From Caryophanales bacterium UBA743 (lineage in GTDB: Bacteria > Bacillota_I > Bacilli_A > RFN20 > CAG-826), in NCBI GenBank assembly GCA_002297365.1, contig DBKT01000002.1, positions 86,612-150,611 on the forward strand: a stretch of DNA of 64,000 nt. Direction: 5' to 3'. Numbering within the stretch: position 1 is the first letter of the stretch; every line of letters starts with the position of its first letter. The notes below the pieces were generated by a model. It saw only the letters and a list, made by a program, of their open reading frames with translations, did not search any database and was not told the origin of the DNA. A program made the translations under genes and the position numbers. This document shows, piece after piece, positions 9,385-18,803 of the stretch.

Positions 9385-12300
9385 CTAGCCAATTGACTCC
9401 CAAACCGCATATAAATTAACAACACTCTTGCCATCCGATGTTATATAGGAACAGTCATTATATTCAACCTCTCCATTAGGAGAGGAAGACCAACCGGCGA
9501 AATAATAGCCTTTTGGAGCCATAAAAGAACATGCAGCTAAAGTAATCGTTTCATTTGTGTGTATGCTTTGATTTTCCATGTTTCCTTCTCCACCATTAGC
9601 GTTAAAAACAATCGAATTTTGATTAGGTTCCCAAACTGCATATAAGGCGATGTTTTTTGAAGGCATCGTCAAAACGTCTTCATCAGAGTAGGTTAAATCG
9701 CCATCCTTTTCGAGTGACCAGCCCACAAAATGATACCCGCTTTTAAAGAAGGAATTTTTCTGAATTTTAGTTTCACTATCACAAACAACAAATTGATCTT
9801 GCATCTGGCCATCACCAGCGTTTGGGTCAAAAGAGATTTTAAAAGTCAAAGCCTTAAATACTGGGTAAAGTTCTAATGTCTTCTGTCCATAAGGAAGGAA
9901 GCAGTTCCCTTCATCGGAATATTGAATGTCTCCATCAGCTTTTGTAGACCATCCAACAAATTCATATCCGTCTTTTCGAAAGACGTTTTTCCTTAACACA
10001 ACCCTTTCTGAGGCGTTTACGAATTGAAAACTTTTTTCATTTCCAAAATTAAAACTAATATAAGATGAGTAGTCAGATACCTGGCTTACTTTTTTGCAAT
10101 TTTCTGCCTTTTCCAATCCCGAACCGCAGAATGCGTTTACAAATTTATTGTTGAAATCGTAGTAATACTTGTTGGTGTCATTCCATTTCATCACCTTCAC
10201 ATCCACTTCCCCACTGTCGAAGACGATTGAATTCGAAACCGTTCCTTTTTCCTTATATCCTACAAAATTACCGAAATAAAAATCATTATCAGTTTGGTCA
10301 CTGCCATAATGAGCAGAGGCCATTTCTCCAACAAAAGAGAGATAATTTGCAACAAAACAGTTTGAAATACTACCACTTGCAGAACTATTATCCATGCCAC
10401 AAATATTGCCAACATAGTATTCGCCACCGACGGATAGTAAAAGTCTCTCAGATGGTGTGGTTATACAAACGTCGGTAATTTCGCCTTGGCTAATTGAACA
10501 CAAAGTGCCTAAGTAAAGACGTGAAGAGTTGAAATACTCAGAGCTGGTAGTTTTCTCAACCGATGGTTTACAAATGGAATCAAAATCTATCTCATATTCA
10601 TAACTATCCAAAGTTAAATTTCTTATGGCTCCGGCATTTCTTTTGAACAAACCAGCATAATAATCATACTTAGTTCTTGCCCCCCACCAATATTCACTTG
10701 AGTTTTTCGTATAATTCGTTAAACCAAGTTTAAAATTTCTTATTGCGTGCCCATTTCCATCCAATTCGCCGCCCTCGAAAAGGCAGCATTTTGGAACAAT
10801 TTTCGTTCCTTCGAGGTCGATGTCATTTGTTAGATAATATTTGCTGCTAGTGCCTGTTTTATTAAGCAATTCTAGCAGTTCTTCTTTCGTGGATATTTTC
10901 TTATAGTTCGTGAAATCGGTTTCCATTCTTGTTTTCCAAACCGCATAAAGAGTGTAGCTGCTCTTCGTGCCAACATAATAAAGATCGTCGTTAAAGTAAA
11001 CTAAATCTCCTCCTTCAGTTTCAGACCAACCCAAAAGTTCAAAACCATCTTTCGAAAAAGCATCTTTAGTAAGCCGTACGATGGATTCTGATGTTCCTTT
11101 AATTGTCTTTCTTTCGCTGCCGTTTATCAATATAATGGTGTTTGTTTTTGGAGACCAATGAGCAACCACATTTATGTCACCAATAATGCCATATGGAGAA
11201 AGGCTGTTGCCGTCTGAATCTGATATTTGCGTATCTCCATTAAACCAACCCGTAAAGAAATATCCCTCTCGAGAAGGTGTTTTTAATGAGTAACTTGTTT
11301 TATAGGTTACTTTAGAATTTTCTACGTCCATTTCACCCCCGTTTGGATTGTAAGAAATAAGATATTCATTTGGCTCCCATGTTGCGTATAAGTCATAGTT
11401 GCTTTCAGTGCCCATTGAATATTCTTGGCCATCGTTATATTCAGCTGGCCCTTCACTAGAATTTGACCATCCTACAAAATGATAACCGCCCTTTGTAAAA
11501 CCGTTTGAAGTCAATTTTTTGGTTTCGTCAGTAGAAATGGATTGTTTTTCCATCTCCCCTCCATCAGCCCCATTTCCATGAAATGTAACGGTATTGATAT
11601 TCGCTTCCCAAATTACATATAGATTTATAATGGAGGATGCACTAACAAGGAACGAAGACTCATCTTCACAAGCAATTATTCCATTTTCGGAAAGGCTCCA
11701 GCCTCTGAAATGATAACCGGTTTTCTCAAAGGCGTTGGTGGGCAATGAAATGGTACTGTCGGTATAACCCTGAATAGGGGCCATTCCCCCAGATGTGTTT
11801 CCATTGCCATTGAAAATGATAGTATTCAAATTCGGTATCCAGTTTGCTTTAAATGTTATATCCCCCGCCGTTCCTTTTGAAATTGTGGGTAAAAATTGCT
11901 TAGATCCTAAAATGGAATCCCATCCCGCAAATGTATAGCCCTCTCTAGAAGGATTTCCTATAGAAAAATCATCATCTTCAATCGTATAAGAAGTAGGATT
12001 ATCAGAATGGTTGATTCCGCCATTTAAGCTATATTCAATTGTATAGTCTTTTAAATTCCATTTTGCATATAAATCCAAATCCGTAAAATAAATCCATGTG
12101 TAATCAGAAATTTTAGCGTTGTTTTTTATATTAAACCAACCCGCAAACGTATATCCCTTTCTTGTGGGATTCGGCAAAGAAATTTTGCTTCCGTAATCAA
12201 CGCTCATCGTTGAAATTGGGCATTCGCCACCTTTGGCGTCAAAAGTGATCTTATATGTATGTGGTTTCCAATTTGCTGTATACATTTTATCACCAATAGA

Positions 12301-15300
12301 GCCATTTTCGATGGCCACATCTTTTGAAATTCCGTTTATTCCAGTTCCAGACCATCCCAAAAAGTCGTAGCCATTTTTGTTTGGATCCGACAAAAAGAAG
12401 GTTGGAGTTTCGATTGTATACGTCGATAAATTGGCAGGACTATTATGTCCTCCATTCAAAATGTAAGTAATGTTATATTTTTTCGCTTTCCAACGGGCGA
12501 CCAAAGTGACATCGGAATCAACATTCCATATTCCACTATGGAATTCTTCGCCATTATAGGTCCATCCCGAAAAGTCGTATCCGTCTCGAGAAGGGCTTTC
12601 TGTATTAAACCGAGAATTGTATGTTGCGGTTGATTCTGAAGTTTTTCCATCGTAGCCATAATCATATGTGACCTTGTAATCTTTGGCAGTAAAATGAGCT
12701 TCATAAGTCCTATTTCCGACAGAGCCATGGGGGATTACAACATCCTTAGTTAACTCTGATAAGCGTGTTCCAGACCAGCCATCGAAGGTGTAGCCTTTTT
12801 TCTTAGGCTCTCCAATAGAAAAATCTTCGCTAAGGCAATTGTATTTTTCGACTTTATTTTCCAACGTTGATCCATTTAATATATAAGAAATCGAATAATC
12901 GACCAGTTTCCACGTCGCTTTCAACTTTAAGTCGCATGAATAATTGTTTTTCCTTGTCTTAATGGAAAAGGAATCGATGGACCAGCCATAAAAATTATAG
13001 CCAACATAAAAAGGCTCGTTTTCTACAAATCCTTTCATTCTTTTAATAGTTTGACTGGATAAAGGTGCCTTGCCACCATTGCCATCATAACTAACGTTTG
13101 TAACACCACCGACATTGTAGATGCTTTCAATTCCTTCCTCATAATCCCCACGGTCAAAAGCCATGCCTGCTTTTGCGACGGATAACTGAGAAGAGGAATC
13201 CGCATAGTCAAAGTCCTTTAATTCTTCATAAGCCTGAGAATAATCGCCATTATTGATTAAAGACAACGCATTTTCATATCTGCTATTGGGGATAAAAACA
13301 TTAACGGTTAGAGCAAAAACCAAAGCGATAAGAAGAAGAACGCTGGCCGAAATCGCAGTAATGAAAGCAAATGTTTTTCTAAATTTCCGTTTTCTTCTTT
13401 TTGCTTCGAGGTATTTCTGCTGTCTTAACGAGCAATCGATATATTTTTCGATGATAGTTTTATTATCTGCTGCGGTTATAGCATTGTTAAACTCTGGAAA
13501 CGTATTTATAAGAACGTCCTGATGAATCATTTCCGTTTCGTTTTTACATCTTAATTTTGCCTGCAACATCCCCCAATATGCAGCGTTTTCTGATGGGTCG
13601 ATTCCCACGATGAGCGCATAATATTTTTCAGTTTCTTCAAACAAGGACCCTTCCTTACAAATATCAGCCATGTCATATAAATCTTTTATTAATTGATCAG
13701 TAGAATGGATTGGATAGTATCTAATAAGTTGTTCGAAAACGTCGAAAATAGCTTTATTCGAGGATTTTCCATATTTGGATACATACGAAATCGTCTGAGC
13801 GACAAATTTTGCGTTCATCCGAGCCATTTCATCATCGTTCTTTTGTAACCCTAATATTTTTTCAATAATGTCATAATCTTTTAGTTTATAGAAATTTCTA
13901 TAAGCATCTGTTTCATTTGCGCAGTCGATTGACGCATACAATATGCCATTGAGCAAAGAAAGATTTGTTTGATCGTATTTCAAAGCGTATTTTAGGTATT
14001 TCTTTGCAGAGACAAAGTCATCTTTCTCCATGTATGCTTTAGCGTATCCAAAAATGCAGTCGATAAATTTATTCTTTTGATTATCGGAAAAAGTTTGAAG
14101 GATTACTTCGAAGAGTTTATCAGTCTTAGAATTGGGATTTGAAATGCAATATGTTATGAGGTTTTCCGTTAGGGTATCAAGCTGCGTGTTGCTATAACCT
14201 TTCAAAGCAAAAAAAACGTCAGAAAGCCTATCAATATCAATTTCCTTAAAGAAAGATGAGATCGTTTCTATCAGGTTATTCAGTATCCAATTAGCCGCCT
14301 TGGGGTTTGCATTGTCGATATCATCTGTTATTTTCTTGATATCGCCCTGATCGATATACGTCAAAAGAGATCTCGAAAAATAATTTTGCTTTGTGTCTAT
14401 TCTATACAAGCAAGAATAGTAATCTTTTGTTTCAGGAGCTATTTTTTCTAACGTTTTTAGGTATTCATTCGCTTTTTCAAATTCTGACGAATCAATCAAA
14501 GCGTTGATTACGGCTAGCAAAGCGTCCAAATAAGTGTCGTATCCAATTTGGCAATTCAAGAGAATGTCATCGAGAAAGGAAAAACAGGTGCTGTCATCAA
14601 AACATTTCTTTTCTATTAATTCATCGCAAATGTTTCTATGACATTCTTGGATAATCTTAGAAGAGTTAAAATCTTTTATCACTTTATAAGCCTTGTAAGC
14701 AAGTTCAATGTTATCTTTATCCATAATTTCGAATTTGATAAAGGCAATCATTTGCAGAAACAGTTCATTTGTAACATCTTTTTTCGAATACTCTATAACA
14801 GTGTTTATCAATTCATTTTGCTCACAGGAACCAACGTATTTGTTAAAAATGAATTCTTTGAAATTCGTACATTCAGTTTTGGACAAAAGCATGCCTAAAG
14901 CGGCTTTTGCGTTGTTTGTGTTGTTTAGCAGTACTCCTTTATAGCACTCAAGGGCATCCGCATAGAATTTTCTACTCAACAAAACATCGCCTTTAGAGAG
15001 TTCAGACTCAGCCGTTCCGGTTAATTTCTGCGTAGAATATTTGCCAAAAGTTTTTTCTTGAATATGAATGGAAGGAACGAAATTCCCATTAGGAATAATG
15101 GAGCAACCGGTTTTTTTCTTCTTTGCACCTTTGAGTTTTTCGTTTTTAGGAGGAAGATAGTTTTCAATCTTATTCGGAATGATTTTTGGAGTAATTATTT
15201 TAGATTTGGAAAGAACCGAGGAAACATAGTTTTTAAGGCGGTCTAAAAAGTCAATGTCGTTTCTATTGATATTTTCACTATGAGAGAATGGCCCGCTTAG

Positions 15301-16104
15301 TTCTTTCGAAGGATTGAAATTCTTATAGATTAAAATCAAAGAATTTGGCAATTTCCCATCTTCCTTATTTTTGATTTTCTTCCAATATCTGGTCCATTCG
15401 TTTCTTACCCAAACGGATTCGACATACTCTGGCTTTGATGCATATACGAGCATCACGTGACAAGTATTTATCGCATTAAAAATATAAGGCTCATAATGAT
15501 CGCCGGTTTTATTCGCCAATGCGTCCTTTGAAAAGAAGACTTTGTAACCACTTTTTTCTAGTTCTCTTGCAATATCCCAGGCTTCCCTCGAGTCTTCTGT
15601 CTCTTTTGTATCATCTTCCACTTCTGTGGCTTTGAAGGAGATGAAAACATCATAAGGCTCCTCTTTTTTTGCTTTATCGTTCCATTCTTTACGGATTGTT
15701 TCAATCTCATCCGCCTTTTCTTTTAAATATTGTTTTTGTTTGGAATCGGCCAAATCATAGGCTTTTTTAAAGTCACTGTTTTCAACTAGGGATTGGTATT
15801 CAGGAAAAAAGCACGTCGGAATCATTTGGCCATCAACGTCTCGTTCAAATCTAATGCCATAATGTGCAAGGGCTCGGCCAAAATAGGCATCCGAGCAGTC
15901 GCCATATTTTCGAATGATATCGGAATAGGCTTCTTCAGCTGCATCAAAATCAGCTAATCGAAGCTTTTGATTCGCGTTATAAAGCAAAATCAATTGTTCG
16001 CTAGTTATTTCTTCTGGCAAAAAAGCGCCACAGCTTTCACAAACCCATCGTCCGTTTTTGTTGATTAGGTTTCCGCCACATATATTGCATGTCGACTTGT
16101 TCAC
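9385..16104 (-). CDS. zinc-ribbon/TIR/TPR transmembrane protein with InlB-type repeats
   Basis: From GTG at 16104 it is 2239 aa (2256 from ATG at 16155; numbering here is from that ATG). The GTG is preferred: GAAGGCGG lies at good spacing and puts the zinc ribbon (CxxC 23/26, 39/42) at the N-terminus, as in the paralogue downstream. A TIR domain follows at ~167-285 (DVFISF, putative catalytic E222 in HYEPYIF, WVRNEW). Helical TPR-like repeats run to ~920. One transmembrane helix lies at ~928-953 after a Lys/Arg-rich stretch. The external part has 13 Listeria-Bacteroides (InlB B-type) repeats with G-Y-x-F-x-G-W cores, interrupted after the tenth by ~200 residues with GLUG-like motifs. The layout is TIR inside and an adhesin-like array outside, as in a cell-surface receptor. 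No signal peptide is present; the internal helix would orient it. Function is unproven. Confidence 0.85.
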   Translation of the reverse strand: MNKSTCNICGGNLINKNGRWVCESCGAFLPEEITSEQLILLYNANQKLRLADFDAAEEAYSDIIRKYGDCSDAYFGRALAHYGIRFERDVDGQMIPTCFFPEYQSLVENSDFKKAYDLADSKQKQYLKEKADEIETIRKEWNDKAKKEEPYDVFISFKATEVEDDTKETEDSREAWDIARELEKSGYKVFFSKDALANKTGDHYEPYIFNAINTCHVMLVYASKPEYVESVWVRNEWTRYWKKIKNKEDGKLPNSLILIYKNFNPSKELSGPFSHSENINRNDIDFLDRLKNYVSSVLSKSKIITPKIIPNKIENYLPPKNEKLKGAKKKKTGCSIIPNGNFVPSIHIQEKTFGKYSTQKLTGTAESELSKGDVLLSRKFYADALECYKGVLLNNTNNAKAALGMLLSKTECTNFKEFIFNKYVGSCEQNELINTVIEYSKKDVTNELFLQMIAFIKFEIMDKDNIELAYKAYKVIKDFNSSKIIQECHRNICDELIEKKCFDDSTCFSFLDDILLNCQIGYDTYLDALLAVINALIDSSEFEKANEYLKTLEKIAPETKDYYSCLYRIDTKQNYFSRSLLTYIDQGDIKKITDDIDNANPKAANWILNNLIETISSFFKEIDIDRLSDVFFALKGYSNTQLDTLTENLITYCISNPNSKTDKLFEVILQTFSDNQKNKFIDCIFGYAKAYMEKDDFVSAKKYLKYALKYDQTNLSLLNGILYASIDCANETDAYRNFYKLKDYDIIEKILGLQKNDDEMARMNAKFVAQTISYVSKYGKSSNKAIFDVFEQLIRYYPIHSTDQLIKDLYDMADICKEGSLFEETEKYYALIVGIDPSENAAYWGMLQAKLRCKNETEMIHQDVLINTFPEFNNAITAADNKTIIEKYIDCSLRQQKYLEAKRRKRKFRKTFAFITAISASVLLLIALVFALTVNVFIPNSRYENALSLINNGDYSQAYEELKDFDYADSSSQLSVAKAGMAFDRGDYEEGIESIYNVGGVTNVSYDGNGGKAPLSSQTIKRMKGFVENEPFYVGYNFYGWSIDSFSIKTRKNNYSCDLKLKATWKLVDYSISYILNGSTLENKVEKYNCLSEDFSIGEPKKKGYTFDGWSGTRLSELTKDVVIPHGSVGNRTYEAHFTAKDYKVTYDYGYDGKTSESTATYNSRFNTESPSRDGYDFSGWTYNGEEFHSGIWNVDSDVTLVARWKAKKYNITYILNGGHNSPANLSTYTIETPTFFLSDPNKNGYDFLGWSGTGINGISKDVAIENGSIGDKMYTANWKPHTYKITFDAKGGECPISTMSVDYGSKISLPNPTRKGYTFAGWFNIKNNAKISDYTWIYFTDLDLYAKWNLKDYTIEYSLNGGINHSDNPTSYTIEDDDFSIGNPSREGYTFAGWDSILGSKQFLPTISKGTAGDITFKANWIPNLNTIIFNGNGNTSGGMAPIQGYTDSTISLPTNAFEKTGYHFRGWSLSENGIIACEDESSFLVSASSIINLYVIWEANINTVTFHGNGADGGEMEKQSISTDETKKLTSNGFTKGGYHFVGWSNSSEGPAEYNDGQEYSMGTESNYDLYATWEPNEYLISYNPNGGEMDVENSKVTYKTSYSLKTPSREGYFFTGWFNGDTQISDSDGNSLSPYGIIGDINVVAHWSPKTNTIILINGSERKTIKGTSESIVRLTKDAFSKDGFELLGWSETEGGDLVYFNDDLYYVGTKSSYTLYAVWKTRMETDFTNYKKISTKEELLELLNKTGTSSKYYLTNDIDLEGTKIVPKCCLFEGGELDGNGHAIRNFKLGLTNYTKNSSEYWWGARTKYDYYAGLFKRNAGAIRNLTLDSYEYEIDFDSICKPSVEKTTSSEYFNSSRLYLGTLCSISQGEITDVCITTPSERLLLSVGGEYYVGNICGMDNSSASGSISNCFVANYLSFVGEMASAHYGSDQTDNDFYFGNFVGYKEKGTVSNSIVFDSGEVDVKVMKWNDTNKYYYDFNNKFVNAFCGSGLEKAENCKKVSQVSDYSSYISFNFGNEKSFQFVNASERVVLRKNVFRKDGYEFVGWSTKADGDIQYSDEGNCFLPYGQKTLELYPVFKALTFKISFDPNAGDGQMQDQFVVCDSETKIQKNSFFKSGYHFVGWSLEKDGDLTYSDEDVLTMPSKNIALYAVWEPNQNSIVFNANGGEGNMENQSIHTNETITLAACSFMAPKGYYFAGWSSSPNGEVEYNDCSYITSDGKSVVNLYAVWESIG

Positions 16105-16155
16105 AAAAATACCGCCTTCAGCAAAACTTTTAGGAAAAAGAAGGACATCCCTCAT

Positions 16156-16551
16156 ATCGTACTAAGTCATCCTTCATCATGGTCATTAAAAACGATTTAT
16201 CCATATACTGTTATAGTATTCGTTTTAAATATCATTTTTTGATTATCGTCAACCAAGAAAAAACGCTCAAATAGTTTCATGGCTGATTCACACTTGTCTA
16301 GATACTCTATCTGCAATTGAAGAATCTCTCAAAAGCAAAAACGTTTCGTTTTTTAAACTCTAAAATGCATCTTCTTTAGAGAAAATAAAGATTTATATAA
16401 CCTTTATGCCCATTTTAAGAAAAAACAAGGGAGTTTGCATGGTTTTTAAAATAATTATCAAGCGACTTTTCAATATTTCTTTTATAAATTAGTAGGGACT
16501 TTTGTTAGTTCTCAATTGAGGTTTTACCTTGATACCAGGAGGAAACAAAAC
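16156..16551. other. divergent intergenic region
   Basis: This 396-bp AT-rich stretch lies between the minus-strand TIR receptor gene and a small plus-strand gene. Apart from the promoter and shared element at 16224-16252, and the ribosome-binding site AGGAGG just before 16552, I see no gene or structured RNA in it. Confidence 0.5.
16224..16252 (-). promoter_or_regulatory. promoter of the 2.2-kilo-residue TIR gene, with shared element copy 2
   Basis: On the minus strand TTGACG (16252-16247) and TTTAAA (16229-16224) are 17 bp apart, a plausible housekeeping promoter about 70 bp before the upstream ATG. The spacer contains TATCATTTTTTGATTATC (16230-16247, plus reading), the near-copy of 9240-9257. 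A protein bound there would block RNA polymerase, so repression is the simplest guess. Confidence 0.4.
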
Positions 16552-16776
16552 ATGGAATTCGAATTAGGAACAGCAGTAAAGACGAAAATAGAGAAGACGT
16601 TTCACGATGGAGCAAAGGGAGAGATAGCCCTTCCCGTTGGGACGCTGGGAATCGTCTGCGAGGGAAAAACGATAAAAGGAACAAATTGGTATTTGATAGA
16701 GCTAGCGGATGATAGGTTCCCCGATCCCTTGTTCGGCGTCTTCGATTATAAAGAAAATGAGTTAGAGTTCAATTGA
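16552..16776 (+). CDS. small SH3-like hypothetical protein
   Basis: The protein has 74 aa from an ATG at 16552, which has a strong AGGAGG 9 bp upstream. An in-frame ATG at 16516 has no such site and would add residues that look like leader sequence. The protein is beta-rich: FELGTAVKTKIEKT, then LPVGTLGIVCEG, NWYLIEL and a terminal FDYKENELEF. This pattern resembles small SH3-like barrels of the DUF4926/DUF4314 sort, but I cannot assign a family. It is one of few plus-strand genes here, and repeat copy A begins 16 bp after its TGA. Confidence 0.65.
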   Translation: MEFELGTAVKTKIEKTFHDGAKGEIALPVGTLGIVCEGKTIKGTNWYLIELADDRFPDPLFGVFDYKENELEFN

Positions 16777-16792
16777 GAGTATCCTTAATGTC

Positions 16793-16945
16793 CAAAGTCG
16801 ACATTTTCCTCAGTACGGATGATTTTGTCGACTTTGAAAATGATGAATATAGGAAAGTTCGTATGTTTCCTATAGATTGTAAACATTATTTGAACTATCC
16901 ATCCAAGGGAATGAAGGCAAGTGAGAAAAGATCGTTTAGCATTTC
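16793..16945. repeat. ~150-bp direct repeat, copy A (with 11-bp inverted repeat)
   Basis: It is near-identical (about 90%) to 18432-18584, so the two copies bracket the ATPase gene. Each copy starts with an inverted repeat, CAAAGTCGACA ... TGTCGACTTTG (here 16793-16803 and 16826-16836), with a 22-bp loop. Most differences between copies would change amino acids if the repeats were coding, so they look like DNA elements rather than gene fragments. Confidence 0.75.
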
Positions 16946-17029
16946 GTAGCAAAAAGTTTTTTTGAAAGACAATGAAAAGTTCAAAAAGATTTAGATTGAA
17001 CAGGTTTTTCGTGATGTGAAAAAGATGCA

Positions 17030-18358
17030 TTACCAATCCAAAGAATCCATATTTGTCAAAAAATCCAAAAGACTTATTCTTAAGAAGCCTTCCTTGGTTC
17101 GATAATGTAAGCCCTCTTCTTTAACGATGATCACCTTTTTAAATGAGTCTGGTATGTTTCTAAGGGACTCATATTCTTGGTCTTTCTTTTCTTCGGTGCT
17201 GATGGATAAAGCAACCTGGACGTAATAAGTCTTATCCCCTTTATTAGCGACAAAATCACATTCCGTGTCTTTCTCTTCAAATATCCATTCGCCTTTCTGG
17301 TCTTTACGGTTCGTTTTCTTTTTGATAGGGACAATGCCAATATCGACGTTATACCCACGATACCTAAGCTCGTTATAAACGATATTTTCAATAAGGTCGG
17401 CTTCATCAACGTCGCGGAAATTCAAGGCTGCATTCCGAACGCCAACGTCTTCGAAATATATTTTGTAAGGCGTTCCAATATAATGCCGTCCTTTCACATC
17501 ATACCTAAGAACTTTGTTTAGCAAGTAGGCTTCCTCAAACCATGAAACATAGTTCCCTATGGTATCATTCGTTAGGAGCAAGTTATAAACTCCTTTAAAA
17601 GTTTTCTCGATTCTTGCCGGATTTATAAGAGTCGATATCATGGAAGCAATTACATGCAAAGTATCGTTTAAATTGTTAACGTTGACATTAGGGTGTCTGT
17701 CTTTGATATCCTTGATATACGTTTCATTTAAAATCGAAGTGGCTTGTTTTACTTTTTCGACATCGTTTTTTTGAAGTTGCACCAATGGAATTCCTCCATA
17801 CCTCTCATAGACCTTTAGACCAGTATTCGTATCATAGTCAGTTCCACTTAAAAATTCAGAGAAGGTTAATGGCAATAAATGGATCCTATCACCCCTGCCG
17901 CCAAACTCCGTATCCACTTCGCTTGATAAGAACTTCGAATTGCTCCCTGTAACATAGACGTCATAATTGTCATGTCTTAAGAAAGCGTTAAGAGTCCTTA
18001 CGAATTCATCGAGATTTTGTATTTCGTCCAATAACAAATAGTACTGGCCTTTTTCTAAAGTCAAATCCTTAATGTAGAGAAGAAATTTTCTATTATTTAT
18101 CAGCCTTTGATTATTCTTTTTTAGGATGGTGGGTTGATCTGGCAAATATTGGTCTAACAATGCGATATCTTCATCATTGTCAAAAGCAAAGCGAATAATA
18201 TGATTTTCTGAGACGTTTTCTTTCTTGGTGAGATAATCATAAAAAATATTGTTTAGGAGATAGGATTTCCCACTTCTTCTAATTCCGGTTATGACTTTGA
18301 CAAGATGATTTTGTTTTTTGTCTATTAGTTCTTTTAAATATAAATCACGTTGAAACAT
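17030..18358 (-). CDS. AAA_14/DUF4143 family ATPase
   Basis: The protein has 442 aa from the ATG at 18358, which has AAAGG at good spacing; an in-frame ATG at 18412 lies upstream of the likely -10 box and would precede the transcript. Early residues hold the P-loop TGIRRSGKSYLL, and a Walker B follows at YYLLLDEIQN. VTGSNSKFL and GRGDRIHLLPLTFSEFL are the standard motifs of this family. The C-terminal part is the DUF4143 nuclease-like domain (TECDFVANKGDKTYYVQVA). These predicted ATP-dependent proteins are abundant and often multicopy in gut bacteria; the biochemical role is not established. It sits alone between two copies of a ~150-bp direct repeat, which hints at mobility or local duplication. 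Confidence 0.9.
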   Translation of the reverse strand: MFQRDLYLKELIDKKQNHLVKVITGIRRSGKSYLLNNIFYDYLTKKENVSENHIIRFAFDNDEDIALLDQYLPDQPTILKKNNQRLINNRKFLLYIKDLTLEKGQYYLLLDEIQNLDEFVRTLNAFLRHDNYDVYVTGSNSKFLSSEVDTEFGGRGDRIHLLPLTFSEFLSGTDYDTNTGLKVYERYGGIPLVQLQKNDVEKVKQATSILNETYIKDIKDRHPNVNVNNLNDTLHVIASMISTLINPARIEKTFKGVYNLLLTNDTIGNYVSWFEEAYLLNKVLRYDVKGRHYIGTPYKIYFEDVGVRNAALNFRDVDEADLIENIVYNELRYRGYNVDIGIVPIKKKTNRKDQKGEWIFEEKDTECDFVANKGDKTYYVQVALSISTEEKKDQEYESLRNIPDSFKKVIIVKEEGLHYRTKEGFLRISLLDFLTNMDSLDW

Positions 18359-18395
18359 ATTCGCCTTTATCCTCTGAGTTTTAGGATTTACCACT

Positions 18396-18407
18396 CTTAT
18401 TATAGCA
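18396..18407 (-). promoter_or_regulatory. extended -10 promoter of the AAA_14 ATPase
   Basis: The minus strand reads TTGCTATAAT: a perfect -10 (18404-18399) with the TG extension. No good -35 lies 17 bp upstream. Transcription would start near 18391, leaving a leader of about 33 nt before the ATG at 18358. A 6-bp inverted repeat (TTGCCT/AGGCAA) lies just upstream, next to repeat copy B. Confidence 0.5.
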
Positions 18408-18431
18408 ACCACAGTTGCCTGATTTAATAGG

Positions 18432-18584
18432 CAAAGTCGACATTTTCCTCAGTATGGAGGATTTTGTCGACTTTGAAAATGATGAATATAGGAAAATCCG
18501 TATGTTTCCTATAAATTGTAAACGTTATTTGAACTATCAATCCAAGGAAATGAAGGCAAACAAGAAAAGAACGTTTGATATTTC
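18432..18584. repeat. ~150-bp direct repeat, copy B
   Basis: This is the second copy of the repeat at 16793-16945, beginning with the same 11-bp inverted repeat (18432-18442 and 18465-18475). It lies just upstream of the promoter of the ATPase gene. Similarity fades after about 150 bp. The rest of the gap up to 18803 holds nothing I can support. Confidence 0.75.
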
Positions 18585-18803
18585 TTATAGATTAAATAGA
18601 CCGTTTAACAAGGGTTTGAGGGAGGTTTCGTGCGTTTTTTCTGTTTTTAATTTGTGTTTCATAGCAAGGCATCTTCTCATCCGATGAAACGGATTTTCTC
18701 CTTTTTTCTTATTCAAAACAATTTGAAATAATTTTACTCAGTTGCATCCACAAGCCGGGAATCATTCACATTTGTATTTCGCAAAGAAAGCAATGGAACG
18801 GTT

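Noticed and set aside
18415..18687. 90-aa plus-strand open frame in repeat copy B
   Set aside because: The equivalent frame in copy A is interrupted by a stop, and most base differences between copies would change amino acids, so selection on a protein is unlikely.
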